Origin: an uncultured Alcanivorax sp.
Lineage (GTDB): Bacteria; Pseudomonadota; Gammaproteobacteria; Pseudomonadales; Alcanivoracaceae
Length of the DNA: 39,412 nt
Direction: 5' to 3'
NCBI GenBank assembly: GCA_913055795.1
Contig: CAJXLA010000015.1
Location: 1 to 39,412, forward strand
Positions within the stretch are counted from its first letter, which is position 1. Each line of letters begins with the position of its first letter. Below the pieces are notes generated by a model. The model did no database searches and was not told the origin of the DNA. It saw only the letters and a program-made list of their open reading frames with translations. The position numbers were made by a program, and so were the translations under genes. Below, piece by piece: positions 1 to 8,986 of this stretch.

Positions 1-1
1 T

Positions 2-226
2 CAGGTGAAGAAACTGGTCCCCAATCTCACCCATGCCCACGCCGCGGCGAGCCTGGGTTCAGTGGCCACCCTCATCGGCCCGCCGCGCGTGACCAGCCAT
101 GTGGAGCTCACCCGGGAAGAGCGCAAGGCCATGGGCATTCCGGAGAGCCTGATCCGCTATTCGGCGGGGGTGGAGAACGGCGATGATCTGATCGAGGATC
201 TACAGAGGGGACTGGCTGCGCTGTAA
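2..226 (+). CDS. Cys/Met metabolism PLP-dependent enzyme, C-terminal fragment
   Basis: Only the last 74 or so codons lie in the window; the gene begins upstream of base 1. The segment has the layout typical of the C-terminus of the cystathionine gamma-synthase / methionine gamma-lyase / O-acylhomoserine sulfhydrylase family: a SLGSVATLIGPP stretch, then the SH-containing segment (VTSHVELTREER), then GIPESLIRYSAGVENGDDLI and a closing helix. Members are cytoplasmic homotetramers acting on homocysteine, cystathionine or methionine. The catalytic lysine region is outside the window, so the exact reaction cannot be assigned. It converges on the aldolase gene with only 17 bases between the stop codons. 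Confidence 0.85.
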   Translation, partial: QVKKLVPNLTHAHAAASLGSVATLIGPPRVTSHVELTREERKAMGIPESLIRYSAGVENGDDLIEDLQRGLAAL

Positions 227-228
227 CT

Positions 229-242
229 TCGCTCCGGAGCGA
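229..242. terminator. Short palindrome between convergent genes
   Basis: A perfect 14-base palindrome (TCGCTCCGGAGCGA) fills the gap between two convergent stop codons. There is no T-run, so a role as a bidirectional terminator is only a guess from position. Confidence 0.25.
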
Positions 243-243
243 T

Positions 244-933
244 TCAGGTGTCGGCGCCGGGGATGCCGCCGGCGTCACTGGCCTGGGCATTGCGCCGGTA
301 GCCGTGGAACTTTGCGAGAACCTCGTTCATCTGTTCGTCTGTGAGCAAAACCGGCTCGCCCACATTGAGCGCCTGCATGTAGCAGCGTGCCAGCAGCTCC
401 ACTTCTTGCGCCAGTTCCAGCGCCGCTTCGGGACTGTCCGCCAGCGCCACCTGACCATGATTGGCCATCAGGCAGGCGTCGCGTTCGGCGATGCCGGCCT
501 GAACATTTTCGGCGAGGTGCTGTGTGCCGAAGGTGGCATAGGGCACGCAGGGAATATCCGTACCTCCGGCGACGGCGACCATGTAATGAAAGGCCGGGAT
601 CGGTCTGTTCAGACAGGCGAGGCTGGTAGCCCAGGGCGAGTGCACATGCACTACTGCCCGTGCATCCGGACGTTGCCGGTAGATGGCGGCATGGAAGCCC
701 CATTCGCTCGAGGGTTTCAGTGCGCCTTTGTAGTCACCGTCGAGGTCACAGGGCACGACATGGTCGGAGGTCATGTCATCGAAGTGGCAACCGGAAGCGC
801 TGATCAGCATCCCTTCGGCTACGCGCGCGCTGAGATTGCCCGAGCGTCCCTGATTGAGGCCGGTGGCGTTCATGGTCCGGGCCGTGTCCACCAGTTCCTG
901 TTTGAGCATGGGCTGTTCGGGTTCGCTCGTCAC
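244..933 (-). CDS. Class II aldolase/adducin family protein
   Basis: A 229-residue protein of the class II (zinc-dependent) aldolase fold related to fuculose-1-phosphate aldolase and ribulose-5-phosphate 4-epimerase. Visible elements are the phosphate-binding GNLS loop (residues 32-35), a candidate catalytic Glu77 in SSEWGFH, the HVHS zinc ligands His96 and His98, and His159 in MANHG. Length is normal for the family. Substrate cannot be read from sequence; a sugar phosphate or a related aldol substrate is expected. The start is uncertain: GTG at 933 or ATG at 909, neither with a strong Shine-Dalgarno sequence. It lies 12 bases downstream of the carboxylesterase gene and is probably co-transcribed with it. 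Confidence 0.87.
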   Translation of the reverse strand: MTSEPEQPMLKQELVDTARTMNATGLNQGRSGNLSARVAEGMLISASGCHFDDMTSDHVVPCDLDGDYKGALKPSSEWGFHAAIYRQRPDARAVVHVHSPWATSLACLNRPIPAFHYMVAVAGGTDIPCVPYATFGTQHLAENVQAGIAERDACLMANHGQVALADSPEAALELAQEVELLARCYMQALNVGEPVLLTDEQMNEVLAKFHGYRRNAQASDAGGIPGADT

Positions 934-945
934 GGGGAAAGCGCC

Positions 946-1608
946 TCAGTAGCCCAGCACCGGCCGCAGCCAGTTGCCCATATCGCGTATTTCCTCCATG
1001 CACACCTCGTGGCCCATGGGATAGGTTTTGTACACCGGGTCATAACCAAGCTGCTGCATGTGCTCCAGGCTCTGGCGGCCCAGGGCTTCGGGCAGCATGG
1101 GGTCCTGAGTGCCGTGGGCGATGAACACCGGTAGTTCACGGTTGGCTTCACCGGGCTGCGTCAGGTGGGGCGTGGCGAAATAGCTCGATAGCGCCATGAG
1201 GCCGGCCAGGGGTTTCTCATAGGTCAGCGCCGTGTGATAGGCGATGGCACCACCTTGGGAGAAGCCGGCGACAATGATCCGGCGGCTGTCCACGCCGCGC
1301 TGGATTTCCCGTTCGATCAGATCCCTTGTGGCCTGCGAAGAGGCCAGGATGCGGTCCTCATCCAGATCGCCGGCGCGGTCGAGCGAGCGGATGTCGTACC
1401 AGGCGGGCATGACCATGCCGCCGTTGATGGTGACCGGGATCTCCGGCGCATGGGGAAAGACAAAGCGCACGGCGGCGTGCTCGGGTAGCCCCAGATGAGG
1501 TACCACGGGTTCGAAGTCGTGACCGCTGGCGCCCAGGCCGTGCAGCCAGATGACGCTGGTATCCGGTGCGTCGCCGGTGGCGACTTCCACGCAATCGAGA
1601 TAGTCCAT
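946..1608 (-). CDS. Carboxylesterase/phospholipase, alpha/beta hydrolase fold
   Basis: A 220-residue cytoplasmic serine hydrolase of the carboxylesterase 2 / acyl-protein thioesterase group (similar in length and layout to Pseudomonas EstB). The oxyanion segment VIWLHGLGASGHDF is near the N-terminus, the nucleophile is Ser117 in GFSQGG, and the other triad members are probably Asp169 (GTQDPMLP) and His200 (YPMGHEV). I chose the ATG at 1608 because the protein then starts at the normal family position; an upstream TTG at 1629 would add seven residues. Natural ester substrates are unknown. It is followed closely by the aldolase gene on the same strand. Confidence 0.88.
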   Translation of the reverse strand: MDYLDCVEVATGDAPDTSVIWLHGLGASGHDFEPVVPHLGLPEHAAVRFVFPHAPEIPVTINGGMVMPAWYDIRSLDRAGDLDEDRILASSQATRDLIEREIQRGVDSRRIIVAGFSQGGAIAYHTALTYEKPLAGLMALSSYFATPHLTQPGEANRELPVFIAHGTQDPMLPEALGRQSLEHMQQLGYDPVYKTYPMGHEVCMEEIRDMGNWLRPVLGY

Positions 1609-1707
1609 GCTGGTTCGTCCTGCTGACAATGAGCGCGTACTGTAGCGCGGTGCCCGACCCGGTCGCCACCGGGACAGCCCGGATTCCGGGTGCTATCCTT
1701 GCGTTGG

Positions 1708-1783
1708 CAGGCTATCGAAAACTGCGTTTCGGACTCAGGCTTTCAGACCACGCTGAGTGCGCAAGGGGTTTTCCAACAGCCTG
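1708..1783 (-). repeat. Degenerate copy 1 of the CAGGCTG inverted-repeat element
   Basis: A shortened copy (76 bp) of the MITE-like family seen at 32968, 37939 and 39348. The right end is well preserved (GAGTGCGCAAGGGGTTTTCC, then AACAGCCTG); the left end begins CAGGCTATCGAAAAC and is diverged. Between them only the GGCTTTCAG part of the interior remains. The right end is followed by CTCG, one base from the CTAG seen at other copies. It ends 25 bases before the pyruvate kinase start codon, so it forms part of that gene's 5' region. Confidence 0.75.
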
Positions 1784-1808
1784 CTCGTCCAGTCACGGCG
1801 GGAAATGC

Positions 1809-3257
1809 ATGTTCCGACGCACCAAGATTCTGGCCACGGTGGGCCCGGCGTGCAGCCGGGCCCACCAGCTCGAAGCGCTGATCGGCGCCGGAGTGAATGC
1901 CTTCCGGGTGAACTTCTCCCATGGAGACCCGGCGGACCACCAGGCTGTGGTGGACGCCATTCGTTCCGGCGCCGAGCGCCGCGGGCAAAGTGTGGCTGTG
2001 CTGGCGGATCTTCAGGGGCCCAAGATCCGTATAGCCGGATTCGCTGACGGCTCGGTCACCTTGCGCGAAGGCGATGCGTTTATTCTGGATCCGGAGCTGG
2101 GTCCGGAGGCGGGTACCGCCGAGCAAGTGGGCGTGGGCTATAAGGCCTTGCCGGACGATTGCGCCGCCGGCGATACGCTGCTGCTCGACGACGGGCTGAT
2201 CGAGCTGCGCGTGGAAGCCATTCACGGGCGTCGGATCCATTGCCGGGTGGTGATCGGCGGGCGGCTGTCCAGCCGCAAGGGCATCAACCGGCGCGGCGGC
2301 GGTCTGACCGCGCCCGCGCTCACGGACAAGGACCGCGCCGATATCCGCACGGCCGCCGCCATGGATCTGGATTTTCTGGCCGTGTCCTTTCCCCGTAATG
2401 CCGACGACATGAACGAAGCCCGGCGCCTGTACGAACAAGCCGGCGGGCGCGGCAACCTGGTGGCCAAGATTGAACGGGCCGAAGCGGTCGCTGAACCGGA
2501 TACGCTGGACGGCATTATCGAAGCCTCGGACGGGGTCATGGTCGCGCGCGGGGATCTGGCCGTGGAAATCGGGGATGCCGAGCTGGTCGCGGTGCAGAAA
2601 CATATCATTCAGCGTGTGCGGGCGCTGGATCGTTTCGTGGTTACCGCCACCCAGATGATGGAATCCATGATTCACGCCCCGCAGCCCACGCGCGCCGAGG
2701 TGTCCGATGTGGCCAATGCCGTGCTCGACGGCACGGACGCGGTCATGCTCTCGGCGGAAACGGCGGTGGGTGATCATCCCGAGGCCACGGTGTGCGCCAT
2801 GGACCGGATCATCCGGGGCGCGGAACGGGCCTATCACCGGGGGCAGTCCAGTCACCGGTTGCACGAGGCCTTCGAAAACATCGACGAGTCCATTGCTCTG
2901 GCCGCCATGTATGTGGCCAATCATCTCCAGGACGTGAAGGCCATTATCGCCATGACCGAATCCGGTACCACGCCCCGGCTGATGTCGCGCATTCGCTCGG
3001 GCATGCCCATCTTCGCCTTTACACCGCATGCGCATACAAGGCGCCGGGTGGCTCTGTACCGCGGCGTGCAGCCCATGGCCTTTGATTCCGCCGAGCTCCC
3101 CAATGATGAAGTTAATGAGCGCGCGGTCCAGACGTTACGGGACCAGGACCTGGTAAAGGACGGCGACCGGATCATTATCACCAAGGGCGACTATGTCAGT
3201 GCCCATGGCGGCACCAACGCCCTCAAGGTGGTGGTCGTCGGTGGGGTGGTCCGGTGA
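1809..3257 (+). CDS. pyk: Pyruvate kinase
   Basis: Glycolytic enzyme transferring phosphate from phosphoenolpyruvate to ADP; 482 residues, the usual length of PykA-type bacterial enzymes. The N-terminal RRTKILATVGPA and the FRVNFSHG motif begin the barrel. The B domain covers about residues 70-170, the catalytic Lys220 sits in LVAKIERAEAV, metal-binding Glu222 and Asp249 follow (VARGDLAVEIG), and the signature TATQMMESM plus PTRAEVSDVANAVLDGTDAV is intact. The C-terminal allosteric domain is complete. The ATG at 1809 gives the canonical N-terminus; longer readings would run back into the divergent esterase gene. A degenerate inverted-repeat element lies just upstream. The alpha/beta hydrolase follows after 12 bases. 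Confidence 0.97.
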   Translation: MFRRTKILATVGPACSRAHQLEALIGAGVNAFRVNFSHGDPADHQAVVDAIRSGAERRGQSVAVLADLQGPKIRIAGFADGSVTLREGDAFILDPELGPEAGTAEQVGVGYKALPDDCAAGDTLLLDDGLIELRVEAIHGRRIHCRVVIGGRLSSRKGINRRGGGLTAPALTDKDRADIRTAAAMDLDFLAVSFPRNADDMNEARRLYEQAGGRGNLVAKIERAEAVAEPDTLDGIIEASDGVMVARGDLAVEIGDAELVAVQKHIIQRVRALDRFVVTATQMMESMIHAPQPTRAEVSDVANAVLDGTDAVMLSAETAVGDHPEATVCAMDRIIRGAERAYHRGQSSHRLHEAFENIDESIALAAMYVANHLQDVKAIIAMTESGTTPRLMSRIRSGMPIFAFTPHAHTRRRVALYRGVQPMAFDSAELPNDEVNERAVQTLRDQDLVKDGDRIIITKGDYVSAHGGTNALKVVVVGGVVR

Positions 3258-3269
3258 AGGAGTGGATGC

Positions 3270-4274
3270 ATGTTTAACCCGCTGCGCAACAGCTCGCGCG
3301 CACCGTTTTCACCCGAGACCATTCAGGCGTACTGGACGCCCCTGGCCTGGGAGCGGCCCACGCCGCCGCCCACCGGCGCCGGCGATTATTTACGCCATTA
3401 CGGGTTGAACCTCGTCGACACCGGTGAGGCTGAGCATCAGGATTTCGGCTACTTCACGGCCAACGAGCAGCTGATCTGTGCGCAGGTGTTCTGGCCCGCG
3501 GAGCCGGTGGGCACGACCCTGGTCTGTCACGGCTATCTGGATCACGCCGGCCTCTATACCCATCTGATCCGGGATCTGCTGGCGCTGGGCCAGGTGGTGG
3601 TGATCTATGATCTGCCCGGCCACGGCCTGTCCACGGGCCGCGAGGTGGCCATTGATTCGTTCCAGGAGTACCTGACCGTACTGCGCACCTGTTTCATGCA
3701 CATGAAGGGTCATCTGCCCCGGCCCTGGCACTTGCTGGCCCAGAGCACGGGCGGCGCCGTGGCCATGGACTGGATGCTCTATCCGCGTGAAGGCGACCCG
3801 GAGCTCATGGCCGTGGTGCTGCTGGCGCCGCTGGTGCGCCCGGCCGGCTGGCCCTGGGTGCGGCTGGCGCATACGCTCGTCAGTCCTTTCCGCGACTACG
3901 TGAAGCGGATCTTCACGAGCAATTCCAGTGACCCGGATTTTCTCGATTTTCTCCAGAACCGGGATCCGTTGCAGTCCTGGCGGCTGTCGTCGCACTGGGT
4001 GGGTGCGCTGCGGGAATGGGTGCAGCGCTTTCTCGATGCCGAACCCTGCGGCTATGCCCCCGTGGTGCTCCAGGGCGATGCCGACGACACCGTCGACTGG
4101 ACATTCAACCTCCCGGCCATCCGGGCGCGCTTTCGCCAGGCGGAGATTCACATGATTCCCGGCGCCGGGCATCATCTGGCCAATGAAACGCCGGAACACC
4201 GCGCCGTGATACGGCGCTGCCTCCGCGACCGGCTGGGTGCGCACCCGGCAGGGGCGTCCTCGCCTCGCGCTTGA
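3270..4274 (+). CDS. Alpha/beta hydrolase, monoacylglycerol lipase/S33-like
   Basis: A 334-residue serine hydrolase with the lysophospholipase/Hydrolase_4 layout. The HGYLDHAGLY oxyanion segment is at about residue 87, YDLPGHGLSTG at 113-123, the nucleophile Ser159 is in AQSTGG, an acid is likely in GDADDTVDW, and the catalytic His lies in GAGHHLANE near the C-terminus. No clear signal peptide is seen, so it is probably cytoplasmic or loosely membrane-associated. A Shine-Dalgarno AAGGAG sits 8 bases before the ATG. The gene follows pyk closely and may be in the same transcript. Lipid ester substrate is inferred from the family only. Confidence 0.85.
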   Translation: MFNPLRNSSRAPFSPETIQAYWTPLAWERPTPPPTGAGDYLRHYGLNLVDTGEAEHQDFGYFTANEQLICAQVFWPAEPVGTTLVCHGYLDHAGLYTHLIRDLLALGQVVVIYDLPGHGLSTGREVAIDSFQEYLTVLRTCFMHMKGHLPRPWHLLAQSTGGAVAMDWMLYPREGDPELMAVVLLAPLVRPAGWPWVRLAHTLVSPFRDYVKRIFTSNSSDPDFLDFLQNRDPLQSWRLSSHWVGALREWVQRFLDAEPCGYAPVVLQGDADDTVDWTFNLPAIRARFRQAEIHMIPGAGHHLANETPEHRAVIRRCLRDRLGAHPAGASSPRA

Positions 4275-4374
4275 CCCCGCCCCCGGATGGTCCCAATCTG
4301 TGGTGACCGGCATCCACGGAGGAACGGCACGGGCCGCACTCCTCCGGCCATCACGACCGGGAGGTTCACCACCG

Positions 4375-4815
4375 ATGAACCCGCAGGCGTTTCAGGAACT
4401 CTGGCCCCTGGGTCTGTATCTCTTCTTCGTGCTCGCCCTGGTGGCGGGCATGCTCATCATTTCCGCCTTGCTGGGGCAGCGCTCACCGTCGGCGGCGTCG
4501 AAGCGCGGCCGTAACGAACCCTTCGAGTCCGGCATCGTTTCCGTGGGCTTCGGCCGTTTTCGCATTTCGGCGCACTTCTACATGGTCGCCATGCTGTTCG
4601 TGCTTTTCGATCTGGAAGTGGTCTATATCATTGCCTGGGCCATCGCCTGGGATGCCGTGGGCTGGTCCGGGTACTGGGGTTTGCTGGTTTTCGTGGGCAT
4701 CCTCGTGGCCGGTCTGGCCTGGGAGTGGCGCCAGGGGGCGCTGGAGTGGCATCCCGGTGGCCGTGACGTGCCCGACATCCAGCGTCCGTTGCAACTGCGC
4801 AAGGGAGATTCCTGA
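4375..4815 (+). CDS. nuoA: NADH-quinone oxidoreductase subunit A
   Basis: First gene of the complex I operon; a 146-residue inner-membrane subunit at the junction of the hydrophilic and membrane arms. Three membrane segments are visible (about residues 10-35, 65-90 and 95-118). The conserved loop NEPFESG, followed by [21 protein letters not shown], is the diagnostic signature. The ATG at 4375 is preceded by GGGAGG. The 100 bases upstream hold no convincing promoter; a TTGACC at 4269 has no good -10 partner. The stop overlaps the nuoB start by one base (TGATG). Confidence 0.97.
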   Translation: MNPQAFQELWPLGLYLFFVLALVAGMLIISALLGQRSPSAASKRGRNEPFESGIVSVGFGRFRISAHFYMVAMLFVLFDLEVVYIIAWAIAWDAVGWSGYWGLLVFVGILVAGLAWEWRQGALEWHPGGRDVPDIQRPLQLRKGDS

Positions 4816-5456
4816 TGCAGTGGTCCCTGTCGCGTCCGGGTGAAATCAGTACCCGCGACGAAACCGACGATCCGCAATTCGAAAGCGCGGTGCGGCGCAA
4901 TGTGCTCATGGCCAATCTGGAAGAGTTGCTGGCCTGGTGCCGCAAGTATTCGCTCTGGCCGTTCAACTTCGGCCTGTCCTGCTGCTACGTGGAGATGACC
5001 ACGGCCTTTACCGCGCCCCACGATATTGCCCGCTTTGGTTCCGAGATTCTGCGGGCCTCGCCGCGTCAGGCGGACGTGATCGTGATTTCCGGCACCGTTT
5101 TCATGAAGATGGCACCGGTCATCCAGCGGCTCTATGATCAGATGCTGGAGCCCAAATGGGTGATCTCCATGGGGTCCTGTGCCAATTCCGGTGGGATGTA
5201 CGACATTTACAGCGTCGTCCAGGGCGTGGACAAGTTCATGCCCGTGGATGTCTATGTATCCGGCTGCCCGCCCCGGCCCGAGGCTCTGTTGCAGGGGCTG
5301 TCCATGCTGCAGGAATCGGTGGGTGCTGAACGCCGCCCGCTGAGCTGGGCCATTGATGATCAGGGCGTGCATACGGAACCCCAAACCGGCCAGCGCGAAC
5401 AGAAACGCCGGGAGAACGCCGAGATCACCACCTTGCGTGATCCGGATCAGCTCTAG
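4815..5456 (+). CDS. nuoB: NADH-quinone oxidoreductase subunit B
   Basis: Hydrophilic subunit carrying the terminal [4Fe-4S] cluster N2, which passes electrons to quinone. All four ligands are present: the tandem Cys56-Cys57 (LSCCYVEM), Cys122 (MGSCANSGG) and Cys151 (VSGCPPRPE). At 213 residues the length is usual. The last 40 residues are a charged tail. Start and stop fit the tightly packed operon: it begins inside the nuoA stop, and 23 bases with a purine-rich GGGAGAGAAAG separate it from nuoCD. Confidence 0.97.
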   Translation: MQWSLSRPGEISTRDETDDPQFESAVRRNVLMANLEELLAWCRKYSLWPFNFGLSCCYVEMTTAFTAPHDIARFGSEILRASPRQADVIVISGTVFMKMAPVIQRLYDQMLEPKWVISMGSCANSGGMYDIYSVVQGVDKFMPVDVYVSGCPPRPEALLQGLSMLQESVGAERRPLSWAIDDQGVHTEPQTGQREQKRRENAEITTLRDPDQL

Positions 5457-5479
5457 CCCGGGAGAGAAAGATCAACGCC

Positions 5480-7225
5480 ATGAGTGAAGCCCTCGCGGCC
5501 ACACAAGCACTGGAACAGGCTCCCGGGGCTCCGGATTTCCGCAGCCAGCCCACGGCGGACGCCGTGCCCACGCTCTGGGTGGCGGCGGATCAGCTGCGGG
5601 CCATGCTGCGTTTTCTCAAGCATGAAATCGATCGGCCCTACGGCATGCTCTATGACCTGACGGCCATCGATGAACGCCTGCGTCAGCACCGCGCGGATCA
5701 GCCCGCCAGTGAATGCACTCTGGTCTATCAGCTGTTCTCGTTTGAACGCGACGACATGATCCGGGTCAAGGTGGCGCTGGCAGGCGACTGGCGCGCGCCC
5801 ACCATTACCGATCTCTGGCCCAACGCCAACTGGTACGAACGCGAGGTCTTCGATCTCTTCGGCGTGGATTTCGAGGGCCATCCCCATCTCACGCGCATCA
5901 TCATGTCGCCCACCTGGCAGGGGCATCCGCTGCGCAAGGAACATCCGGCCCGGGCCACCGAGATGGGGCCCTATGAACTGCCGGACGAGAAACTCCAGGA
6001 AGAACAGGACGCGCTGCGTTTTCGGCCCGAAGACTGGGGCATGGAACGCAAGCGCGACGGCGCCGAGCTGATGTTCCTCAATCTTGGCCCCAACCACCCC
6101 AGCGCCCATGGCGTCTTTCGCGTGGTGCTGCAACTCGACGGCGAGGAAATCGTCGACGCCGTGCCGGATATCGGCTATCACCACCGCGGTGCGGAAAAGA
6201 TGGCGGAACGCCAGACCTGGCATTCGTTCATCCCTTATACCGACCGCATTGATTATCTCGGCGGCGTCATGAACAACTTCCCCTATGTCATGGCCGCCGA
6301 ACAGCTGGCCGGCATCCAGGTGCCGGACCGCGTCCAGGTTACGCGCATCATGCTCTCGGAGCTGTTCCGCATCAGCTCCCACCTGCTGTTCCTGGGCACC
6401 TTCCTGCAGGACGTGGGGCAGATGTCGCCGGTGTTCTATATGTTCACCGACCGGCAGAAGATCTACGACATTATCGAGGGTGTCTGTGGTTTTCGCATGC
6501 ATCCGGCCTGGTTCCGCATCGGCGGACTCGCCCAGGATCTGCCGCAGGGCTGGGAAAAGGCGGTGAAGCAGTTCCTGAACTGGATGCCGGCGCGCCTGCG
6601 CGAATACGAAAAGATGGGCATGAAGAATGCCCTGGTGAAAAAACGCACCCGGGATATCGGCGCCTATACCTACGAAGAAGCCATCGACTGGGGGGTGACC
6701 GGCCCGGGGCTGCGCGCGGCCGGATTGGAGTGGGATCTGCGCAAGCAGCGTCCCTACTCCGGCTACGAGCAGTTCGACTTCGATGTGCCCACGGGCAAGC
6801 GCGGCGACAGCTATGATCGAGCCTGGGTCCGTTTCGAGGAAATGCGCCAGAGTCTGCGCATTATCGAGCAATGCATGAAAAACATGCCGGCGGGGGAGTA
6901 CAAGGCCCGGCACAAACTCACCACGCCCCCGGTGAAAGACCACACCATGCACGATATCGAGACGCTGATTCATCATTTCCTCAGCGTCAGCTGGGGGCCG
7001 GTGATGCCGGTGGGGGAAACCTCGGCCATGGTGGAGGCCACCAAGGGGCTGAACAGCTATTACATGATCAGCGACGGCGGCAACATGTCGTACCGCACAC
7101 GCATTCGCACGCCGTCCTTCCCGCACCTGCAGATGATTCCGCTGCTGTGCCGGGGCATGATGATTCCGGATCTGATCGCGATCCTGGGTTCCATTGATTT
7201 TGTCATGGCGGATGTGGACCGATGA
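5480..7225 (+). CDS. nuoCD: NADH-quinone oxidoreductase fused subunit C/D
   Basis: A 581-residue fusion of the 30-kDa (NuoC) and 49-kDa (NuoD) subunits. The NuoC part ends in the signature [18 protein letters not shown] followed by GHPLRKEHP, at about residues 115-160. The NuoD part begins with [12 protein letters not shown] at about residue 200 and carries [22 protein letters not shown] and the C-terminal DFVMADVDR. NuoD forms the quinone cavity with NuoB. The fusion is known in E. coli and many other gammaproteobacteria and supports that assignment of the organism. The stop overlaps nuoE by ATGA. Confidence 0.97.
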   Translation: MSEALAATQALEQAPGAPDFRSQPTADAVPTLWVAADQLRAMLRFLKHEIDRPYGMLYDLTAIDERLRQHRADQPASECTLVYQLFSFERDDMIRVKVALAGDWRAPTITDLWPNANWYEREVFDLFGVDFEGHPHLTRIIMSPTWQGHPLRKEHPARATEMGPYELPDEKLQEEQDALRFRPEDWGMERKRDGAELMFLNLGPNHPSAHGVFRVVLQLDGEEIVDAVPDIGYHHRGAEKMAERQTWHSFIPYTDRIDYLGGVMNNFPYVMAAEQLAGIQVPDRVQVTRIMLSELFRISSHLLFLGTFLQDVGQMSPVFYMFTDRQKIYDIIEGVCGFRMHPAWFRIGGLAQDLPQGWEKAVKQFLNWMPARLREYEKMGMKNALVKKRTRDIGAYTYEEAIDWGVTGPGLRAAGLEWDLRKQRPYSGYEQFDFDVPTGKRGDSYDRAWVRFEEMRQSLRIIEQCMKNMPAGEYKARHKLTTPPVKDHTMHDIETLIHHFLSVSWGPVMPVGETSAMVEATKGLNSYYMISDGGNMSYRTRIRTPSFPHLQMIPLLCRGMMIPDLIAILGSIDFVMADVDR

Positions 7226-7713
7226 CGGCCGAACGCATTCAGGCCTTTGTTCTCTCGGATGAGGAAAAGGCGGACATCGACGCGGAAATGAGCCACTACG
7301 AGGATCCGGGCGCGGCCAGCGTCGAGGCCCTCATGGCCGTGCAGCAGCGCCGCGGCTGGGTCAGTGACGAAGCCCTGCACGCGGTGGCGGCATATTCCGG
7401 TATTCCGGCAGCACAGCTGGAAGGCGTGGCCACCTTCTACAACCTGGTCTTCCGTCAGCCCGTGGGCCGCCATGTGATCTTCGTCTGTGACAGTGTGAGT
7501 TGCTGGCTCTGTGGCTATGACGACCTGGTTCAGAGCCTGTGCGCGAAGCTCGACATTGATTTCGGCCAGACGACCGCCGACGGTCGTTTTACCTTATTGC
7601 CGTCGGTTTGCCTGGGCAATTGCGATCATGCGCCGGCCCTGATGATTGATGATGATCATCACGGGCCGGTGCAGGCGGACGAACTCGATCGTGTTCTGGA
7701 GGGGTATTCATGA
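7222..7713 (+). CDS. nuoE: NADH-quinone oxidoreductase subunit E
   Basis: The 24-kDa thioredoxin-like subunit holding the [2Fe-2S] cluster N1a in the NADH-dehydrogenase module; 163 residues. The four expected ligands are Cys89, Cys94, Cys130 and Cys134 (CDSVSC and [10 protein letters not shown]). [15 protein letters not shown] is the conserved family segment. It is joined to both neighbours by four-base ATGA overlaps, consistent with translational coupling of the E-F-G module. Confidence 0.96.
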   Translation: MTAERIQAFVLSDEEKADIDAEMSHYEDPGAASVEALMAVQQRRGWVSDEALHAVAAYSGIPAAQLEGVATFYNLVFRQPVGRHVIFVCDSVSCWLCGYDDLVQSLCAKLDIDFGQTTADGRFTLLPSVCLGNCDHAPALMIDDDHHGPVQADELDRVLEGYS

Positions 7714-8984
7714 GCACGACACCACTGACCGAACGCATCCGCGCCGACCGCACACCCATGACGCTCGAGGAATATCGCGCGGCGGGCGGCTATGACGGAC
7801 TGCATCAGGCGCTTGCCATGGCGCCGACGGACATTACCGCGCTGCTCAAGGACGCGAATCTGCGCGGGCGTGGCGGTGCCGGTTTTCCCACGGGCTTGAA
7901 GTGGTCCTTCGTGCCCATGGATGACAACACCGGCTTGAAATACATCATCTGCAACGCGGATGAAATGGAGCCCGGCACATTCAAGGATCGGCTGCTGCTG
8001 GAAGGGGATCCGCACCAGATGATCGAGGCCATGATCGTCAGTGGCTACGCCATCCAGGCGAATGTGGGCTACATCTTTCTGCGCGGTGAATACAAGCTCG
8101 CCGCGCAACGTCTGCGCACGGCCATGGCCGAGGCCCGCGAAGCCGGTCTGCTGGGCCGCAATGTCCAGGGCAGTGGTTTCGACTTTGAACTCTATCTGCA
8201 CACCAGTGCCGGGCGCTATATCTGTGGCGAGGAAACCGCGCTGTTGTCCTCGCTCCAGGGCGAGCGGGCTGTGCCCCGGGCCAAGCCCCCCTTCCCGCAA
8301 CAGGTGGGGCTCTTCGGTCGGCCGTCGGTGGTGAACAATGTCGAGACGCTGTGCAATGTGCCCCATATCGTGCGTGAGGGCGTGGACTGGTTCCGCAATC
8401 TCAGTCACAGCGAGGACGGCGGCACCAAGCTCTATGGCGCCAGTGGGCGTGTTAACAATCCGGGCGTCTATGAACTGCCCATTGGCACGCCTTTGCGCGA
8501 GGTGCTGGAAGAACACGCCGGCGGCATGAAAGACGGCTACCAGTTCAAGGCCGTGCTTCCCGGAGGCGCGTCCACGCCCATGCTCACGCGGGACCATCTG
8601 GATCTGGCCCTGGATTTCGATTCCGTGGGCAAGGCGGGCAGCCGCCTGGGTACCGGCACCCTGGTGGTCATCGACGACCGCACCAGCATCGTTGGACTCC
8701 TGCGCAATCTGGAACACTTTTTCGCCCAGGAATCCTGCGGCTGGTGCACACCCTGCCGCGACGGCCTGTCCTGGGTGGAAAAGATTCTGGCGCAGATGCA
8801 AGCCGGCGCCGGCCAACCCGGTGATATCGAGGTGCTGGAACAACACGTGCGCGATCTGGGGCCCGGCAAAGCCTTCTGCGCCCATGCGCCGGGGGCGGTG
8901 GGGCCGCTGGATACGGCACTCCGGTATTTCCGCGACGAGTTCGAACAAGCGATCGCCGCCCACGCGACCGCGGGAGGGCAGTAG
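7710..8984 (+). CDS. nuoF: NADH-quinone oxidoreductase subunit F, NADH and FMN binding
   Basis: Electron entry subunit: oxidises NADH with bound FMN and passes electrons through [4Fe-4S] cluster N3. Visible motifs are the glycine-rich NADH site LRGRGGAGFPTGLKW (residues 50-64), NADEMEPGTFKDR, the FMN-region EETALLSSLQGERA, and the cluster motif ESCGWCTPCRDG near residue 350 with its distal Cys in AFCAHAPG. At 424 residues it matches the family. It overlaps nuoE by ATGA; two bases separate it from nuoG. Confidence 0.97.
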   Translation: MSTTPLTERIRADRTPMTLEEYRAAGGYDGLHQALAMAPTDITALLKDANLRGRGGAGFPTGLKWSFVPMDDNTGLKYIICNADEMEPGTFKDRLLLEGDPHQMIEAMIVSGYAIQANVGYIFLRGEYKLAAQRLRTAMAEAREAGLLGRNVQGSGFDFELYLHTSAGRYICGEETALLSSLQGERAVPRAKPPFPQQVGLFGRPSVVNNVETLCNVPHIVREGVDWFRNLSHSEDGGTKLYGASGRVNNPGVYELPIGTPLREVLEEHAGGMKDGYQFKAVLPGGASTPMLTRDHLDLALDFDSVGKAGSRLGTGTLVVIDDRTSIVGLLRNLEHFFAQESCGWCTPCRDGLSWVEKILAQMQAGAGQPGDIEVLEQHVRDLGPGKAFCAHAPGAVGPLDTALRYFRDEFEQAIAAHATAGGQ

Positions 8985-8986
8985 TC

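Noticed and set aside
1566-1808. Upstream extension of pyruvate kinase
   Set aside because: It would overlap the divergent esterase start and add 81 residues not found in the family; the ATG at 1809 gives the canonical N-terminus.
4269-4297. TTGACC with a 17-base spacer upstream of nuoA as a promoter
   Set aside because: The -10 partner CAATCT is a poor match and the -35 overlaps the previous stop codon; not strong enough to list.
5453-7126. Long open frame on the minus strand opposite nuoCD
   Set aside because: It is an antisense shadow typical of GC-rich genes; His/Arg/Gly-rich with no family features. The nuoCD reading is unambiguous.
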